From Bacteroidota bacterium (GTDB lineage Bacteria > Bacteroidota > Bacteroidia > Cytophagales > Cyclobacteriaceae), in assembly GCA_023431285.1 (NCBI GenBank), contig JAEYXN010000185.1, positions 1 through 40,743 on the forward strand: 40,743 nt of DNA, given 5' to 3'. A program made the position numbers and the translations under genes. The notes beneath the pieces are model-generated. The model searched no databases. It saw only the letters and a program-made list of their open reading frames with translations, and was not told where the DNA came from. Every line of letters begins with the position of its first letter. Position 1 is the first letter of the stretch. Shown here piece by piece: positions 40,302-40,743 of this stretch.

Positions 40302-40743
40302 ATGGCTCAGACAGCAGTACCTGAAGTGAGAAGAAAGCCAATCCTCAAACAGGAAATCACCTTTCTCGCAGTTCATCTAATTCCTCTTGGGGCACTATAT
40401 ACTGGCGCCACTTTATTCGACTGGATTCTCTGCGCGTTTCTCTATGTGTTCCGTATGTTTTGGGTAACGGGCGGTTACCACAGGTACTTCGCTCACAAAT
40501 CATACAAGACTTCCCGCTGGTTCCAGTTTGTCATTGCATTCATGGCGCAGACGTCGGCGCAGAAGGGCGCGTTGTGGTGGGCAGCACACCATCGTCATCA
40601 CCACCGTCATAGCGATACGCCGGCGGACCCTCACTCCATGAAGATCTACGGATTCTGGTACTCTCATATCGGATGGATCGTTGGCCCCGACTTCAAGGAA
40701 ACAGACTATAAAACTATCGGTGATTATGCCAAGTATCCTGAGT
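40302..40743 (+). CDS. Acyl-CoA desaturase, N-terminal part (runs off the window)
   Basis: The gene continues beyond the right edge; 147 codons are visible. After a short basic N-terminus (MAQTAVPEVRRKPIL) come two membrane helices, then the first histidine box HRYFAH and the second HHRHHHRHSD, both characteristic of stearoyl-CoA desaturase-type enzymes (the sequence GGYHRYFAHKSYKTS is nearly universal in this group). The third histidine box would lie outside. It is a second, distinct desaturase, divergent from the sigma factor gene, and of the delta-9 type by its histidine-box sequence. Confidence 0.92.
   Translation, partial: MAQTAVPEVRRKPILKQEITFLAVHLIPLGALYTGATLFDWILCAFLYVFRMFWVTGGYHRYFAHKSYKTSRWFQFVIAFMAQTSAQKGALWWAAHHRHHHRHSDTPADPHSMKIYGFWYSHIGWIVGPDFKETDYKTIGDYAKYPE

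Noticed and set aside
1..40743. CRISPR arrays, tRNA, rRNA, insertion sequences or prophage genes
   Set aside because: Reading both strands, I found no regularly spaced repeats, transposase or phage structural genes, and no clover-leaf or rRNA-like sequence. The Xer-type recombinase looks like a housekeeping gene, not a phage integrase.

Overview
The window looks like chromosomal core DNA from a gliding-lineage member of the Bacteroidota, probably order Cytophagales. The supports are a GldB lipoprotein gene, a DUF6702/HupE-like/M1-peptidase neighbourhood, rimP-nusA and rpsU-xer-hpf gene orders, and promoters of the Bacteroidota type (TTG or TTTG near -33 and TAnnTTTG near -7) in front of several genes. 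Shine-Dalgarno sequences are largely absent. I see no prophage, insertion sequence, CRISPR array, rRNA or tRNA gene.

Layout. Positions 1-5604 (minus strand): a nucleotide-sugar operon ugd-uxs-rfbB-rfbA, which makes UDP-glucuronate, UDP-xylose and the dTDP-4-keto-6-deoxyglucose branch. It ends in an HD-phosphohydrolase gene and a hairpin terminator, followed by rimP and the 5' end of nusA. Positions 5785-8661 (plus): acyl-CoA dehydrogenase, then rpsU, a Xer-type recombinase and hpf. Positions 8705-10760 (minus): metK and an RsmI-like methyltransferase. Positions 10821-14593 (plus): a run of small-metabolism genes (DUF2905, class V aminotransferase, EamA exporter, secreted double-YCII protein, alpha/beta hydrolase). 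Positions 14581-17833 (minus): tpiA-prmA and DUF6702-gldB. Positions 17981-23113 (plus): a HupE-like membrane protein and two tandem M1-family metallopeptidase paralogues.

Positions 23122-26821 (minus): a threonine dehydratase/serine racemase-type enzyme and polA. Positions 26944-28569 (plus): long-chain acyl-CoA synthetase. Positions 28584-29800 (minus): DinB-fold protein and a 2-oxoglutarate/Fe(II) oxygenase. Positions 29903-34478: a LEA14-like lipoprotein (plus), then on the minus strand an LTA4-hydrolase-like M1 lipoprotein flanked by two unannotatable single-helix mini-proteins, purM and a SpoU methyltransferase. Positions 34680-38519: mutS (plus) and rhlE (minus). Positions 38649-40743: two fatty-acid desaturases on either side of an ECF41-like sigma factor.

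The most notable points are: a DNA polymerase I whose 3'-5' exonuclease domain has lost all its recognisable catalytic carboxylates; an ECF41-like sigma factor with a truncated C-terminal domain next to an ECF41-style TGTCACA promoter facing a desaturase gene; two 25-30 residue membrane mini-proteins, each preceded by stem-loops; and several genes whose TAnnTTTG box lies so close to the start codon that leaderless mRNAs are likely. I did not find a wholly new multi-gene system; these are local observations.
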